A DNA stretch of 64,000 nt, from positions 234,780,733 through 234,844,732 of the forward strand of contig NC_081414.1 of NCBI RefSeq assembly GCF_030272615.1, in the 5' to 3' direction. The translations under genes and the position numbers were made by a program. This document shows, in pieces, positions 33,170 through 45,000 of the stretch. The notes beneath the pieces were generated by a model. It was given only the letters and a program-made list of their open reading frames with translations. It was not told where the DNA came from and searched no databases. Each line of letters starts with the position of its first letter. The first letter of the stretch is position 1. The stretch is from Cryptomeria japonica. Lineage: Eukaryota; Streptophyta; Pinopsida; Cupressales; Cupressaceae.

Positions 33170-33965
33170 AGTATCCACCATACCTTGCCAATATGGAGAT
33201 CTGGCAACATGGAACGCCAAGCTAGAGGAGTACAAAAAATTCACAATTGCCTTCTTTGCTTGTTCATGGACATTTTTCCTCCATCTTGTACTCTCTAAAG
33301 TGGTCTGTGATCCTAGTGTAGTGCAAGGTTGGGAGAAAGCATTAATGTGTCCACTTGTGTTTGGTCCATGTGTTGTAGAGGAAGGTGCTGACACAGATTC
33401 CCTGAACCCCCTTGTTCACAATCCTTCTCACCCAAACAATTCCTCCTAACATTTGCAAAACTAGAACCTATTTCATCAGACCAATTTTGCCTTCTTACAT
33501 AGGTGTTTGAGAGTTAAGGACGTGTCTTTTCATCAAAAGTTTTGTATTTTGCCTTGAAGAAGTGATCTTCAGTGTTTGCAAGTTCTTATTGTATCTTGCC
33601 CTAAGGTTGTGCGCCTTAGCTTTGCAAGTCATCTCAGGGCTAGTGAGCTTTTTGGCCTTTGGCCTAAACATTGTAATTTGATTATCATATAGTGAGATAG
33701 TTCTCATTGTGGTTTTTCCTAGTTTGGGTTTTCCACATAAAAATCTTGGTGTTCTTGTGTGGTTTCAGCTATTTACTTTCATGCATATGGTTGATGGAAT
33801 GACTATTAAGTAAGAGGTTAAATCTGATCAAGTTTTAATTTATGCTGATTCACCTCCGTCCCATTTTCCTCCAACCCACCCTCTCAACATTTGGTAGTGT
33901 TCAACAATTGGTATTAAAGAAAGGTTCCCAAAGTAACAACCTATAAGCAAAGGTAGATCCGGGTT

Positions 33966-35011
33966 TTGAACATTATGTTTAATTCTGAAAGAGATTTGGT
34001 TGTTATGAAACAACATGAATGCGGCATTGGTGTTATGGTAGACATGGATGGAGAATTGAGGCATGCTCTAGCTCTAGCAGATCTGGATGAAAGCAAAAAC
34101 AAGTGCAAGAAAGCAGGAGAGAAAATTTCCTATTTGAGAAAGCTACTTGATAAAGGAAGGAAGACCATTGATGATCTTGAAACAAAGCTACATGACAAAT
34201 TTGGAGAATGCACCAAACTTAAGGAACAAATGAACAAGTTGAGAAAAGAGTTGAAAGAAGCTAAAGAACAAATTGACAAAGGCTTGAAGCTTAAAGGTGG
34301 GAGTGAAGTGCTTGATGTGGCACTGAGTGCTCAAAAGCAAAACAAAGATAAAGGTGGATTGGGTTTTGAAAAAGGTGAAAACTCTAAGATTACTTGTAAA
34401 GAAGATAAAGGAAAGGAAAAGGTCAAGGATGAATTCATGAAACCTAATGAAGATCAAAAGAATTTCATTCTGGTTCGAAATAAGAAGAAATTCATTCCAG
34501 TCCGGAACAAGAAGAATTTCAGGAAGCCTCCTCCTGTTCAAACCAGGTTTCATCATCCTTTAATGGTAACTATTTTTCATGCAATAAGTTTGGACATAAA
34601 GCTAGTGAATGTAGAAGTCAAATCAGATCTTAGTCATTTATTGGTCAATGCTACTCTTGCAATAAGTTTGGACATAAGGCAAATGAGTGCATAAGTAGGA
34701 TGGTATGGAATGGATATGTGAATACAAACTATGGTAGAAATATTCAATCATTCAATGGATATTGTTATGCATGCTACAAGTTTGGGCACAAGGTTGTTGA
34801 GTGTAGGTCCAATGTTAGAAGTGGAAATGGTCCACAACAGGGACCAAATTGTTATAATTGCAATAAATCTGGACACATTGCTAGGTTTTATAGAGGAAAG
34901 AATGAGAAGACTATTGGTCCGGTAAAGAAGATTGATATCAATGAAGAAAAGGAGAAGATGAAGATGACATGGGTGAAGAAATTAGATGAGAAAGGTGGAA
35001 GAAAAGATTGA
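33966..35011 (+). pseudogene. Gag with coiled coil and four zinc knuckles, frameshifted
   Basis: The first frame (33,966-34,694) encodes a Lys/Glu-rich coiled coil (about residues 38-110), then a VLDVALSAQKQNKDKGGLGF block that I recognise from Copia Gag proteins of plants, then a basic segment. Similarity moves to another frame at about 34,550, where four CX2CX4HX4C-type knuckles follow in series: CNKFGHKASEC, CYSCNKFGHKANEC, CYACYKFGHKVVEC and CYNCNKSGHIARFY. The first lacks its leading Cys and the fourth lacks its last Cys. A TAG lies at 34,631-34,633 between the first two. Gag would package element RNA into virus-like particles. The shift and stop make this copy inactive. Confidence 0.82.
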
Positions 35012-35437
35012 GGATGGGTTCACACCTACTAATGGTGCAAATTCTTCTTCCTATAATTAGACAATATGCATTGTTTGAGGGGGAGAATGGAATGAAGACC
35101 TTATGAACCCCCTTGTGGTTTGGATGCTGAGTTGTTTCTAGTATGATAGAGGTTGTGAAAGTATTTCCGTAGGTTTCTAGATGTTTGTGGCGATCCGCAG
35201 TGTTGTTTGTGGATTTTGATGAAACAGAGTATCAAATTTTTGAGTTATAATGGTAAATTGCATTTATTAACCCTAAGTAGGTGGATGCAATGGTTATATT
35301 GGCTTTTGGAGTTCATTTCGATGACTTGTGATCTTATGAATTTGTAGAGCTCTTTGGTGTGAATGAATTTTTTGTGCGACAAGTGCATTTGAAGGTTTCT
35401 GCAAACCCTAAGTTTTCAATGCAATGTGTGAAAGAAT

Positions 35438-36257
35438 GACATGGCCACTCCTATTGTTGGTGATCTTGAATTGAAGCCACAACCTATTTTCAAGCTGTAT
35501 CCTTATGTGGGAATGGTGTGTGACAAAGGTGGTGTGTTTTATAGGGTTTCAGTTGATTGCATTTATATCGAAGATATTAGGGCTTATATTAATGCGCCCA
35601 ATGCAGAGATCAGTCGTGAAATTTTATGATGTATGGAAGAAACTTATCGAAGTTGACTTAACGACATTCAAGGAGTATAAGATGATTTCAGAGTTGGGTC
35701 TAAATATTTGGAAAGAATTCCCTGATTTTAGGTATGATGAAGCATGGGTTCGAATCATTTTGAGTTGGATTCATGATGATATGATGTATTTGGACTAGCC
35801 ATACAAAATTGAGAAGGATGCCATTAGGGCATTGATTGGTTTGTGTTCCACTGGTACTGTTCTAGTGAAGATGATGGCGAAAAATGATACTGTTGCACAA
35901 CTTACTGGTTTGGTGTATGATGAAAGGGTGATGATTGTAGAGGATATTGTTGATCTAGGCGTCCAATATGTAACAAGGTGTTTGGCATACAAGATCTACT
36001 TCCATAACTGTGATAGCAATTCACATTGCACATCAAATGGTGGTTGCTGGAGAAAGATTTGACCTCGGTGAACTCTTGAGGCAACAACTTTTGGAGAACT
36101 TGGAAAGAACAAAGAAGAGCAAATATCAATTCAGGTATGGATCTTTGATTATCTGTTTGGCATTCATGTTCATGAATTAAGAATAATGTGTGGGATAAGT
36201 TTTCTCCGACTAGGGTTCAAATTAGACAGCACATTAGGTCTTTTGAGACAAGTGGAG
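35438..36257 (+). pseudogene. Unknown second coding region, 5' part
   Basis: The first frame (35,438-35,629) starts MATPIVGDLELKPQPIFKLY. Coding then appears to continue in other frames with KFYDVWKKLIEVDLTTFKEY (about 35,610-35,680) and IEKDAIRALIGLCSTGTVLV (about 35,808-35,870), and a FDLGELLRQQLLENLERTK-type block (about 36,057-36,120). A FRYGSLIICLAFMF stretch follows. Its order (helical block, then charged block, then an F-x-x-GSL hydrophobic stretch) recalls residues 120-350 of the unknown 763-codon frame at 18.9-21.2 kb. That relation is inference from reading by eye. Several frame changes and stops show decay. Confidence 0.5.
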
Positions 36258-37592
36258 TGTGATGTCCCCACTTTGAAATAGAATTTAATAATAAATAATA
36301 ATAACAAAATTAAAATATAAAAGAATATAATTAAATATAAATAAAATTTAATTAAGTTAATGAATGGTCAAAAGACATAAAATGAAAAGTTGTGACTCCC
36401 TCAGACATGAGATATAAAAGGGAGAAGAGAACCTCATTTGAGGGGGGGATAATTTGGGAATCAGAAGTGCAGATCTGTTGTGTCCCTTTCAAAGGGCAGA
36501 AATAATGAAGAGTTGCACTCTTTCAAAGGGTGCTAATGGTGAAAGGGTGTGTCTCTTGCCAAAGGACATACATGAAGAAGAGGTGTAACCTCTCCCTCAC
36601 ATTGAGAGGTATAAATGAAAGGAATCAAAAGCCTCCAATGATAGCACCATTGATCATATCAGTTCAGAACTGATATAGAAAAGAAGAATAGAAAAGAAGA
36701 AATGGCTATCTTCAGGAAAATATATCAGGTACAACAAATAACAAAAAGATTGAATCTGTTCACCACGGATAGGTAAGGGAAGCATTTCCCTGATTTAATA
36801 GAAGGCACAACACTTCAGTATCTACATTATTTATATTAGTAACAGTAATAATAATATCATAAATGCTGATAATATTATATTATTGTTCAGAAAAGTTTAT
36901 GTATACTGAGCAAATATGTTTGATTGCTTACTGTTTGTGAATATATATTGTGTAATTCGATTCAAGATGAATGCTGTTCAGTAAAGAGTTTTAGGAAGTG
37001 TCTTACATCCATCTTGGTGAGACTATGGAGAGGGTTTCCAGTGGCAACGAGGGGCTTTCATGTGGTCATAGGACCCATGAGGTCAAGGAGCCAGTTACTT
37101 TCTCCATACCAGTCTTGCTAAGTTGGAAAGAATCTGAATGTTTAAAAGTATAAAGACTGGAAGGATAGCAAACATGGCCACCAAGTCTAGCAAGGGGGTG
37201 AGAAGCAACCATCCTTTGGTCTTGGTAGACAACAGACCCAAGCTGTCCCTCCAGGCCGCTTATACTTTCTCTCTGACTGTATATTAAATAGAATAGTGTG
37301 TGGCGATCAGAAGTAAATATGTTTGTAGGTGTGTATGCTTGTGATTGCAGGTTCTCTCCAATCAAGGAACCTACCCTTTCGGAATAAGGTAAGTTTTGAG
37401 TCATACTTTGAATGTTATGAATTGAATGTTAAGTGATCAATTGAATGATATAGTAGTCTTTGGTTCCAAAATTCACTATAATAAGTTTAATCAGAGTTTG
37501 TCTCCTAAATTGAATAAGTTGTTTTTAAATTACAAGTGTATTGAGTAGACAATTATTGTTAAACAAGCTCACTACTAGTAAGGGACATTACA
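36258..37592 (+). mobile_element. Solo LTR (TGTGATGTCCCC ... GGGACATTACA)
   Basis: A 1,335-bp block with terminal inverted ends TGTRATGTCCC/GGGACATTACA, flanked by a perfect 5-bp duplication TGGAG (36,253-36,257 and 37,593-37,597). A TATA box (GAGATATAAAAGGG, about 36,409) marks plus orientation. Its first 50 bp match the solo LTR at 46,448 (ATGTCCCCACTTTGAAATA then AT-rich), so both are of one family. The interrupted coding region resumes on each side. Confidence 0.95.
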
Positions 37593-39908
37593 TGGAGATG
37601 CATACAACACCCTATACTTGGGTTTGTTCAAGAATCTTCAAGATAAAATGCAAGAAAGGGAGAGATTTTCAATAGATGTGGTCCGGAAGTATAAAGATGT
37701 GTTTACTTTTCTAGTGAGTATTGATAATTGCTATATTGAGGTTGTTGAGCCAGGGACTGCTTGGGTACCTGAGTTGCCCTATGAAGTGTTTGCAGAAGAA
37801 GTGGAGAGACATATTACTACAATAATAAAGATGCCGGTAGATTCCAATTGCCTAGATTTTGTATTGTACAAGAAATCTTAGCTAAGTTGAGGCAGTTGAA
37901 AGTAGATAAAAGGTATGAGAAAAGAATGGAGAAATTATACCAGAATATTGATCTGTGCCCAGGGTCTAAAGTATTTGGTGTGACTCTTGTTAAGGGGTCT
38001 TCTGAGCAAGCATAGAGGAGAACTAGGTTTGTATTTGCCTCTTCTCCAGTGAAGTTAGGTTCCTCTGGAACCCCTACAAGATCGACTACTGGTGAGAAGA
38101 AAGAACCAAGGCATAAACAAAAAGCAACAAGAAAGAAGGTAGGTTCAGAGCCAGAAATAAAAGAAGGTGAAAGCAACAATATTGATGAAGAAGTGTAGAA
38201 TTTTTTGATTTGGACTAGGTCCAAGAGGTCTATAAAATAAGAAGAAGAAGAAGAAGACACATTGCCTTTGAGTAGGAAAAAGAGAACATTGGTCTCTCTA
38301 GCAAAGATCCCTACAAAGAGGATGAAAGAGGTGAAGAAGAAAGAGCCAGTAAAGAAGACGAAACTTGAAGATATCCGAATTATCAACCATTGGATCTTGA
38401 TAGCTTGGTGAAAGCAATATGTGAGCATAACTCATTGGAGTTCTTTGCTGGGTTGTATTTAGATGCACCTTAGGTAGATAAGGAAAAGATTGAGAAGGTT
38501 GTGATCAAGTATTCGATCACTTTTGATAAAACATTAAGTGATATTAAAGACAAATTGGCCAAGAAACTATTCGAAAGGTTAACAAGGAAGAGAAGAGATA
38601 CAGTGATGAAGGAGTCAAACATAAGGACTTAAGCATTAGATGTGGTAACTGATCCATTGTCCAAGGCATAAAGAACAAAAGTTAAACAAGCTCTAAACAC
38701 AAGGTTTAGGACAAAAGAAAGAGTAAATTTGATCATGGGAGGAGATTCAAAAGACATAAAAAGAATGAATAAACAAACAAAAGATGCAGCTATGGAAGTA
38801 GTGGAAAAACTAAAGAGTACTTTGTCTTCTCCTCTAGAGAAGACAAACATAGGATCTGGTCTAGGAGAGATAAGCAGTAGTGTGGCAGATCTAGAAAAGA
38901 AGATAGAGGAGCAGAAGACTAAAGTTGTTGGTTTAGAGACTAATCCAAATGTTGCATGAGAGAAGGAAAAGAAAGAGGAAATAGAGAAGGAAAATACTAA
39001 AGAGAAGACAAAAGAGAGGAAATAGAGAAGGAAAATACTAAAGAGAAGTCAGGAGAAAGGAAAGAGAGTCTTGAGAAGGAAAGAGAGAAGGAGAAGAAAG
39101 TGAAGGTTAGAAGGATGTCAATGGGTGAATCCGGACTATCCAAAGATTTTGGAACAAAACTGTTGCAGCTACAGATGAAGTTTGAACTTGTCATTACATC
39201 AAAGGTTTTATAGGTGCCTATGACACATGTGAAGCTAGATTTGGACAAGTTGTCACCACTTCATGTGTTGCATCTGGATGATGTTCTCCACCACACGACA
39301 AGGAAGAAACATATCGTGTCTAAGGTGGAATGTATTGAGCTGATCGATGAGACAATGAAGTTTCTCATAAAGATTGATGAGACTCTTAGTGATGTAGAGC
39401 AATTTAAGGCACTGTCGAATGGATTAAAGGATTATGCTTATAACGTGGAAGCAACAATCTTGGCAGATACACAGAATAAGATAGAGGAGAAGAGACTTAG
39501 TGACTTGGCCAACTACTAGAAAGTATAAGTTCTTTTGAGAAGAATGTAGATAGTGTTGTATAAGTATATAAATTTGGTCATGTGTAGCTTGAGTCAACCC
39601 AACAAATTTAGAATAAGATAAATATTTTTGAAACTTGGATTGTCTAGTTGTCCAAGTTAGTAGACTTTAAGGAAGATGGAGATGGTAAAGGAAGAGCTCA
39701 GCTAGAGAATCTATACATAAAGCTTAATCTATTGATCAATCAAAAGGAGCAGATCAAGAATGATTTTTACTGGTTGGGAGATATTGTAGATATGCATCTC
39801 ACCAGTATGGTGAAGATTCTTAAAGACACTAAGGAGCTAAATAAGATAGTAAAGGTTTTGACAAGTTGTGAAGAGGTAGAGAACCTTTTTTTGAAGATGG
39901 AGAGTTAG
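37593..39908 (+). pseudogene. Unknown second coding region, 3' part (charged, coiled-coil)
   Basis: The open frame 37,618-37,881 (about 87 codons, with VRKYKDVFTFLVSIDNCYIE) continues the region broken by the solo LTR. After a stop the similarity of style continues to about 39,910 through Lys/Glu-rich, basic (KKRTLVSLAKIPTKRMKEVK) and coiled-coil segments, including the frames 38,729-38,959, 39,214-39,519 and 39,648-39,908. Multiple stops and shifts. No enzymatic motif. It is the larger part of whatever protein replaced pol in this element. Confidence 0.5.
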
Positions 39909-40224
39909 CATAACTTTTTGGCCTCTATAGGAGTTGATTGGAATACTGCTTGGGCTTAGCTAAAGTTCATTCATAAGAGTATCATACCTCCGGCCCAACA
40001 AGGTACTTAGATGACTTTTGGTAAAACAATTTTGGCCATGTACATATGCAGATGAGTTAGTGTCACCGTTTTAGCTTTCAATTTTGAGGAAGTGTTGTAG
40101 ATAGAGGGAGTTGTATATAGTTTGTCGAATTTTGTTGTAAGAGGACACCCTTTGTCTTTGATGTCAAAGGGGGACTGATCTTGGAGTTGGCACAAGTGTT
40201 GCCACCAATGACAAAGGGGGAGAT

Positions 40225-41379
40225 TGTTGCAAATATGAGTTCTAGCTCTCAGTGATGTCAAACTTGTTGACCTGGATGTATAACTTGGTACTATTCTTTG
40301 GTCTGAATGCGGTCTAGTATAATGCAATAACAGTGGATTAGTTCTGTGAGCATGTGGTTGTGTGGAATCCTTTTTTCAATACTTGAGAAGGCTTAAAAAG
40401 ATGTATCCTGAAGTTTTCGAAGCTTTGGTGTTGATTTTTGGGATCCACAGTTGGTATTCAATCAAGTGTGACTATTTCAGTGTCAGTGTATAGAAATGTG
40501 CTGCATTCCTATGCCTGCTAGTAGTTTGGTGATGTGGTTTGATTATTTAGTGTTGTGCATATTTTTTGATGCTATCGTGGGAATCCGCAAGTACTCTTGA
40601 TGGTCCGCATTATAGTTTGAGCAAGTTGTGTCGGTGCACATCAACAATGTTATCTTTTGCACCCGACCTATAATGTTTTGGTGCATGCGATTGCGTGTGG
40701 ATCTATAGGCAATGATTTAGGACGGACAGGAAGGTGTGCCGACATGGTGTAATGCCTCACACGTCTCATTTTTCCTTCTGCATTGCATTGGAGTTTGTTT
40801 TTGGACCGACTGTTTTGTATTTGCATGTTACATCGAATTAGGCTGACCTAATTGATGGTGTTGAGGTTGCGGATGATATATAAAGGATGGAATCATTGAG
40901 GAAATAGATACAAATGTTGTGTTGTGAGAAGTGAATGTGAATTAGTACAAAGGTTCGAAAGCATAACAGAGCAGTAATGAAGACAATTTTTGATGTGTTT
41001 TGAACAGTGAACTGTGATCAACATTTCAGCGTATGTGGTTCTTTGCAGTTCAATCCTATTGTTTAGTGTTTGTAAGTCCTTATTGTATCCTTCCCTAAGG
41101 TTTTGCGGCTTAGCTTTGCAAGTCATCTCAGGGGCAGTGAGCTCCTTGGCCTCTGGCCTAAACATTGTAACATGATTATCTTATAGTGAGATAGTTCTCA
41201 CTGTGGTTTTTCCCCGTTTATGTTTACCACGTAAAAATCGTGGTGTTCTTGTGTGGTTTCAGCTATTTACTTTCATGCATATAGTTGATGGAATGACTGT
41301 TAAGAGTAAGAGGTTAAATTTTATAGTTTTAATTTATGCTGATTCACCCCGCCCTCTCAGCATTCGGTAGTGTTTAACA
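40225..41379 (+). repeat. 3' LTR of the 33.6-41.4 kb element
   Basis: It begins TGTTGCAAATATG directly after the polypurine tract and ends GTGTTTAACA. The last 330 bp (from about 41,060) match 33,556-33,906 closely, including GGTTTCAGCTATTTACTTTC. Flanking base string at the right is TTGCT; the matching left copy is lost with the truncated 5' LTR. Confidence 0.88.
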
Positions 41380-41814
41380 TTGCTATCGCGTGAATCCTTT
41401 TCAATGAGCTTCGTTTGGCTATTGTTCATGTCAGATGAAGACACTGCTATCGCGCGACACGATTTATAGTGTAGTTATGACTTTCTTTCACGTTTTCGCG
41501 CTAGTTTTAGGGTTTTCGTGCCGTTTTACAGTTTCCGGATTAAATGATGACTTTATACCTATTTAATTGTGATATAAATCATTGAAAATTGTCAACGATT
41601 TTAATCCAACTTTTTTGGGAAAAAATCGAGATCAGGGTCGGGTCTAACTTTTTGATTGATTGCGCTTAGTCGTGATTTTTTCTTGTTTTTTACTTCTTTG
41701 ATTTTGACACTGTAGCCCAATTGGTACAGGGTTTTTTCTAAGTTTGACATTTTGACAATTAATAGACAAGCTCGCTCTCATAACTCACAAAAAATGCAAT
41801 GAAATTCATATGCC
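41380..41814. other. Non-coding gap between two LTR elements
   Basis: It contains a duplicated CTGCTATCGCGCGA-like motif (41,382 and 41,440) and T-rich sequence. No gene or terminus recognised. Confidence 0.5.
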
Positions 41815-42004
41815 TTTCCAGTTGAATATTCCATCATTTGCACCCATATGGTTGTTTGTTTTATTTGTTTTTGGGTTGTTATAATTTGTTACCTATTTAG
41901 GCTACTATTTATTAGCTGTTAAAACCGTTAATGCACGGTTATCCATTTCTATTTTGTATAAATCTTATCACATAATGGAAATGAAGTTATTCAATTGCTC
42001 TAAC

Positions 42005-45000
42005 TGTTGATGTGTTTTTTAGGCACAACCAAACACAGAATAAAATACCAAAAGTATCTTATCCTCTCTTGAATAAAATCTCTCGGATGCTGAAGATTAG
42101 CTTAAGGATCATTCGAGAAGACTCCAAGGCTCATGAATGTAGGGTCACTACGTGTGGATAAGCTGTGTTGGTTGATGTGATTATGCTGGAATCACAAGGG
42201 GACTTACATATGAATGCCTGGATGCTTGATTTGTTGGAACTTAAATCATCTAATGTTGCAATTTGATGATGCTTTTTGTCCTAAGCTAACTCGGTTTTGA
42301 AAAAAAATGGCAAAAGGTAAAGGGTTGAGAGGGTCTATTCTAAGATCTAGAATGTGAGAAGATAGTTGAATGATTAGATGGAATCCTACTGAGCGAGGTC
42401 TCACCATCAAGCTAAACAATTTGGCACAAGCTCAGTGCAATGTTCCAAGGACATTTCAAACATGTTCAAATCATTACCATTAAACATTGCTCACCATTCA
42501 AGTTAATGCATAAACAATGGACGCTTAACAATTTGAAGTTAAGCTCATATCATTCCAGTTGACCACACAAGGCACACTTACAATCAGTAAGAGGCTAGTG
42601 GTATGGACTAGGCGGATTCCACATGAATACATTCAACAAATTCCTCCATTCAGTCTAATTTATTTATCATCTAAGATGAAGATCCAACAAGAAACCATGC
42701 ACATTGTAAAGAAACAACACACTTCACCATAACTTCAATGAAAATGGAGTTCATTTACAACTTAGGCAACAATTTCTGCCTTCTCTTCCTACTCTACTCT
42801 AATTGCTATTCTACTCTTCTATTTTCACTCTATTCACTATTAACTATCAACCAACTATTATCTATTAACCTTTACAAATGAAGAGTCTGAGCTTTTATAG
42901 AGAGCTCATTTACAATGAATGGCCAGGATTGAATCTCCATCAATGGCCAAGATTTTACAATGAAACCCTAATTAGGGTTTGTTACTGCAATCTCAATTTG
43001 GCCAATGGAATGATTACAACATTTTGGCATGACCAATAGATGATAAGGGTAGGTGCCTCGGAGTTTGCGCCATCACTGGTGAGCTTGATTCACTGAATCA
43101 AGACATGCTGAGGTAGATGTTCCTTGATTGGTAGAGATAGTGACTGGGATGATGACTGGGATGGACCTCCAACTTGCACTTTGTGGACTTGATTTGATTC
43201 ATCATCATGAAGGGATGTTGAGAGAGATCTCTTAATACTCAACATTATCCAGTTGCTCAATGTGATGATGATGATGATGATGATGAGAAGCAAACTTTGA
43301 TTAACTCTTTTGAAACTATCTACTTCTCGAATGCCTTGATCATGGAAGTGCAAGGTATAGATCTTAGTTTTGAAGTATTGATGGTGCCTTGGAATGACCT
43401 CTTGATGTCACTATTGCCTTTCTCCTTCCTTCTTAATTTCTTTCTTCATCTCCTGCAAAACAACAAGCAAGTATCAAACACACTTGATATATAGGTTTAA
43501 TTAAAGCATATAAAGAGGATTCCCCATCATGAAGCAACACTTGAAGTTACTTTTTGTTCGTGAAGAGGAGCTCTTGAAGTCTACTCTCAAGCCTCTGCTC
43601 ATGAAGTTCGCCTTGTCTCATGAAGTGATCTTTGAATTTTCATCCTTTCAACTCAAAATGATTCTTTCCAATCATCAAATCTCTTTTAATGTAGTGGTCT
43701 TGTAGTCAATCTTGCAAATTCACCCTCAATTAGGAACACATGAAGTAAAATTCACTCTGTAACTTTTACACTTGAAATTCACCCTTGAAGCTCAAAACAT
43801 GAAGTTCGCTCCACTCTGTCCATTCATGAAGTTTACCTTCATAGGGAATTTGCTCCATTTTCTCAAATCATGAAATTCACGCTCAACCTCCAACTCACGA
43901 AGTGCATTTTGTATAAAGTTTGCTCCATTTTATTGGTTCGTGAAGTTCATTTGAATGGAATCCGCTCCTAACCATCAACTCATGAAGTAGACTTGTAAAA
44001 ACTTTGCTCCAAATGTCCCAAACATGAAATTCACTCCACTTTTGTAACTCATGAAGTTGTGAATTTCGCTCCACTCTTGCAACTCATGAAGTTGTGAATT
44101 TCGCTCCACTCTTGCAACTCATGAAGTTGTGATTTTCGCTCCTGGAAGGCAACTCATGAAGTTGTGAATTTCGCTTTTGGAAGGCAACTCATGAAGTTGT
44201 AAATTTCATCCCAAGGAGTGTGCACATGATGTCTTATTTCAATCACATTGCTTGCTAGCTTGTTTCTTCCAAACATGAAATCCGCTCCAAAACTCTCAAA
44301 CCTGAAGTTCGCTCCATCACTTCAACTCATGAAGTTGCTTCAAACATGAAATCCGCTCCAAAAGCCTCAAACTTGAAGTTCGCTCCATCACTCCAACTCA
44401 TGAAGTTGCTTCAAACATGAAATCCGCTCCAAAAGTCTCATACTTGAAGTTCGCTCCAACACTCCAAGTCATGAAGTTGTTTCAAACATGAAATTCGCTC
44501 CAAATTGTGAGATCATGAAGTAGGAATTTCGCTTGGGTTGCTCAACTCATGAAGTAGAGAATTTCGCTCCAACTTAGCAACTCATGAAGTAGGGAATTTC
44601 GCTCCGATTGTTGAACTCATGAAGGTGCTCCAAATTGAATCTATTCGAGGCAAGTGTTATTAATCATTCTTCACTTCCCTTTCAACTTTGCTCATGTAGG
44701 CTTGGTCATGTGTGCTCATTGATGAATTTCGCTCCAAGGAAGCAAGTCATGAAGTTCAAGTTCGCTCCAAGGGGTGGAGTCATGAATTTCGCTCCGAAGT
44801 GCTAACTCCTGAAGTTCACTTGTGAGTGCTTGAACATGAAGTAAGTTGCTCTTCATCTCTTTATCTTCCATTTCGCTTGTGAAGCCTTGAAGACCCCAAC
44901 TCATGAAGCTCGCTCCAAAGTGCCAACTCTTGAAGTAGAAAAATTCACTCCGAAAGCTCAACTCATGAAATTTGCCCTTGATCGTTTGAAGATGAAGTAA

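Larger units (their letters stand above)
30181..33450 (-). pseudogene. hAT-family transposase relic, split by a solo LTR
   Basis: Read on the minus strand, the relic runs from an N-terminal part (33,170-33,394, with HEQAKKAIVNFLYSSSLAFH) across an inserted solo LTR into a DUF659-type part (31,493-31,915, with GCTIMLDRWTNTRNRTLVNF, the conserved D-W block). It continues through ATHCLNLTLEDIGKI-type sequence (about 31,410-31,510) and the frames 31,010-31,345 and 30,757-31,032 to a dimerisation-domain core, STCERNWSVF (about 30,530-30,560). An acidic tail follows to about 30,180. This order is that of plant DUF659 hAT transposases, which cut and paste DNA using an RNase H-like fold. Several stops and frame changes, plus the LTR insertion, inactivate it. 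No BED zinc finger or terminal inverted repeats were identified. Confidence 0.85.
33556..41379 (+). mobile_element. LTR retrotransposon with Gag but a non-pol coding region
   Basis: The 3' LTR (40,225-41,379) starts TGTTGCAAATATGAG after a polypurine tract CAAAGGGGGAGAT and ends GTTTAACA. It contains a TATA box (GATATATAAAGG, about 40,875). The left LTR is truncated: only 33,556-33,906 matches the 3' end of the right LTR. It is followed by a degenerate primer-binding site TTGGTATTAAAGAAAGG. The interior holds a coiled-coil/zinc-knuckle Gag (33,966-35,011) and a long second coding region (about 35,440-39,910). No protease, integrase or RT motif is visible. A solo LTR of another family interrupts it at 36,258-37,592. 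It was probably mobilised in trans by a Copia-type relative. Confidence 0.85.

Noticed and set aside
40200-40224. Possible CRISPR-like or satellite spacing of the GAAGTTCGCT repeats elsewhere in the window
   Set aside because: The units vary in length and sequence, the context is a plant LTR, and there are no cas-like genes. They are minisatellites.
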